Below, piece after piece: positions 14,935 through 15,321 of a DNA stretch of 15,321 nt. The stretch is from assembly GCA_964247705.1 (NCBI GenBank), contig CAXTVQ010000095.1:1-15321 (forward strand), in the 5' to 3' direction. A program made the translations under genes and the position numbers. Origin of the DNA: LMUY01 sp964247705. GTDB taxonomy: Bacteria > Pseudomonadota > Alphaproteobacteria > Acetobacterales > Acetobacteraceae. Position 1 is the first letter of the stretch, and the number at the start of each line of letters is the position of its first letter. Under the pieces are notes generated by a model that saw only the letters and a list, made by a program, of their open reading frames with translations, was not told the DNA's origin and made no database searches.

Positions 14935-15321
14935 CTAATTAGGTAAAGCCTCAGGGAAAATGCCGCTGATGCGGTCGGCCTTGATCGACAGGAACACGTC
15001 AGCAGCCAGCGCGCTGGCGGGAAGCGTGTACTCGCGGTCCCGCACCACCTTCACGACGGTGCCGTCCCCGATCGCCACCTGGTAGATCATCGCCGGGCCA
15101 ATCGGCATCACCGCGGTGACGCGACCCGGCAGCGCGCCCGCCTCGCGCACCACCGACAGCCGGACCGCCTCCGGACGCACGGACAGCAGCACACGGCCGC
15201 CCGCCTCTGCGTTGGTGGCAAGCTCCGTCGCGACGACGCAATCGGGGGCGAGCCGGATATCGCTGCGGCCCGGCGCCTTGCCGACCAGCTCGCCGCGGAA
15301 CAGGTTCGTGCTGCCGACGAA
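14935..15321 (-). CDS. ABC transporter ATP-binding protein (PotA-like), C-terminal part only
   Basis: 128 residues visible, open to the right window edge. FVGSTNLFRGELVG at the edge is the typical junction after the ATPase domain in PotA/MalK-type proteins; the rest is the regulatory TOBE-like beta domain (LLSVRPEAVRLS, then GRVTAVMPIGPAMIYQVAIGDG). Walker A, signature and Walker B motifs lie outside the window. It would energise the two permeases downstream. It is the most upstream operon gene visible, so the operon promoter is not in this window. Confidence 0.9.
   Translation of the reverse strand, partial: FVGSTNLFRGELVGKAPGRSDIRLAPDCVVATELATNAEAGGRVLLSVRPEAVRLSVVREAGALPGRVTAVMPIGPAMIYQVAIGDGTVVKVVRDREYTLPASALAADVFLSIKADRISGIFPEALPN

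Noticed and set aside
1..15321. tRNA, rRNA, CRISPR arrays, insertion sequences, phage or toxin-antitoxin genes
   Set aside because: None recognised on either strand by reading; all long stretches are explained by metabolic and transport genes.

Overview
This GC-rich window is most of a purine (hypoxanthine/xanthine/urate) catabolism locus. Genes are tightly packed, with ATGA and TGATG stop/start overlaps, and three uptake systems sit among the enzymes. High GC, alphaproteobacterial-looking protein sequences and a PotABCD-type transporter suggest a soil or plant-associated alphaproteobacterium (Rhodospirillales/Acetobacteraceae-like). That placement is inference; no rRNA or taxonomic marker is present.

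Layout. (A) 1-1342, plus strand: the 3' end of an allantoate amidohydrolase-type M20 gene, then (S)-ureidoglycine aminohydrolase (allE). (B) 8901-1297, minus strand: one operon of NAT/NCS2 purine permease, COG0402 amidohydrolase (probable guanine or other purine deaminase), a TauE/SafE (TSUP) membrane protein broken by an in-frame TAA, uricase, a xanthine dehydrogenase FAD subunit, and a fused [2Fe-2S]/molybdopterin xanthine dehydrogenase subunit. The last gene runs 46 bp into the 3' end of allE on the opposite strand. (C) 8902-9108: divergent promoter region with a sigma70-like promoter for operon B; its -35 box lies inside a 12-bp dyad. (D) 9109-11216, plus strand: an MFS transporter overlapping a hydantoin/Asp-Glu racemase-family gene that lacks cysteines where the catalytic pair is expected. 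(E) 11217-11345: two inverted REP-like 32-nt hairpin units between convergent genes. (F) 15321-11346, minus strand: a PotA-type ATPase (partial), periplasmic binding protein, permease 1, permease 2 (frameshifted by 1 nt) and a bifunctional OHCU decarboxylase/HIU hydrolase (allantoin synthase).

Pathway. Purines enter by the NAT permease and perhaps the MFS and ABC systems. The amidohydrolase probably makes xanthine from guanine; xanthine dehydrogenase makes urate; uricase makes 5-hydroxyisourate; the fused protein hydrolyses and decarboxylates it to (S)-allantoin. After allantoinase, which is not in this window, the M20 enzyme makes ureidoglycine and AllE makes ureidoglycolate.

Most notable: two genes interrupted by a single change each (5754-5756 and about 12952-12960), a plant-like domain fusion for allantoin synthesis, a racemase homologue without its usual cysteines, and a covarying REP-like hairpin pair. 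The gene set as a whole belongs to known purine catabolism; I see no clearly new system.
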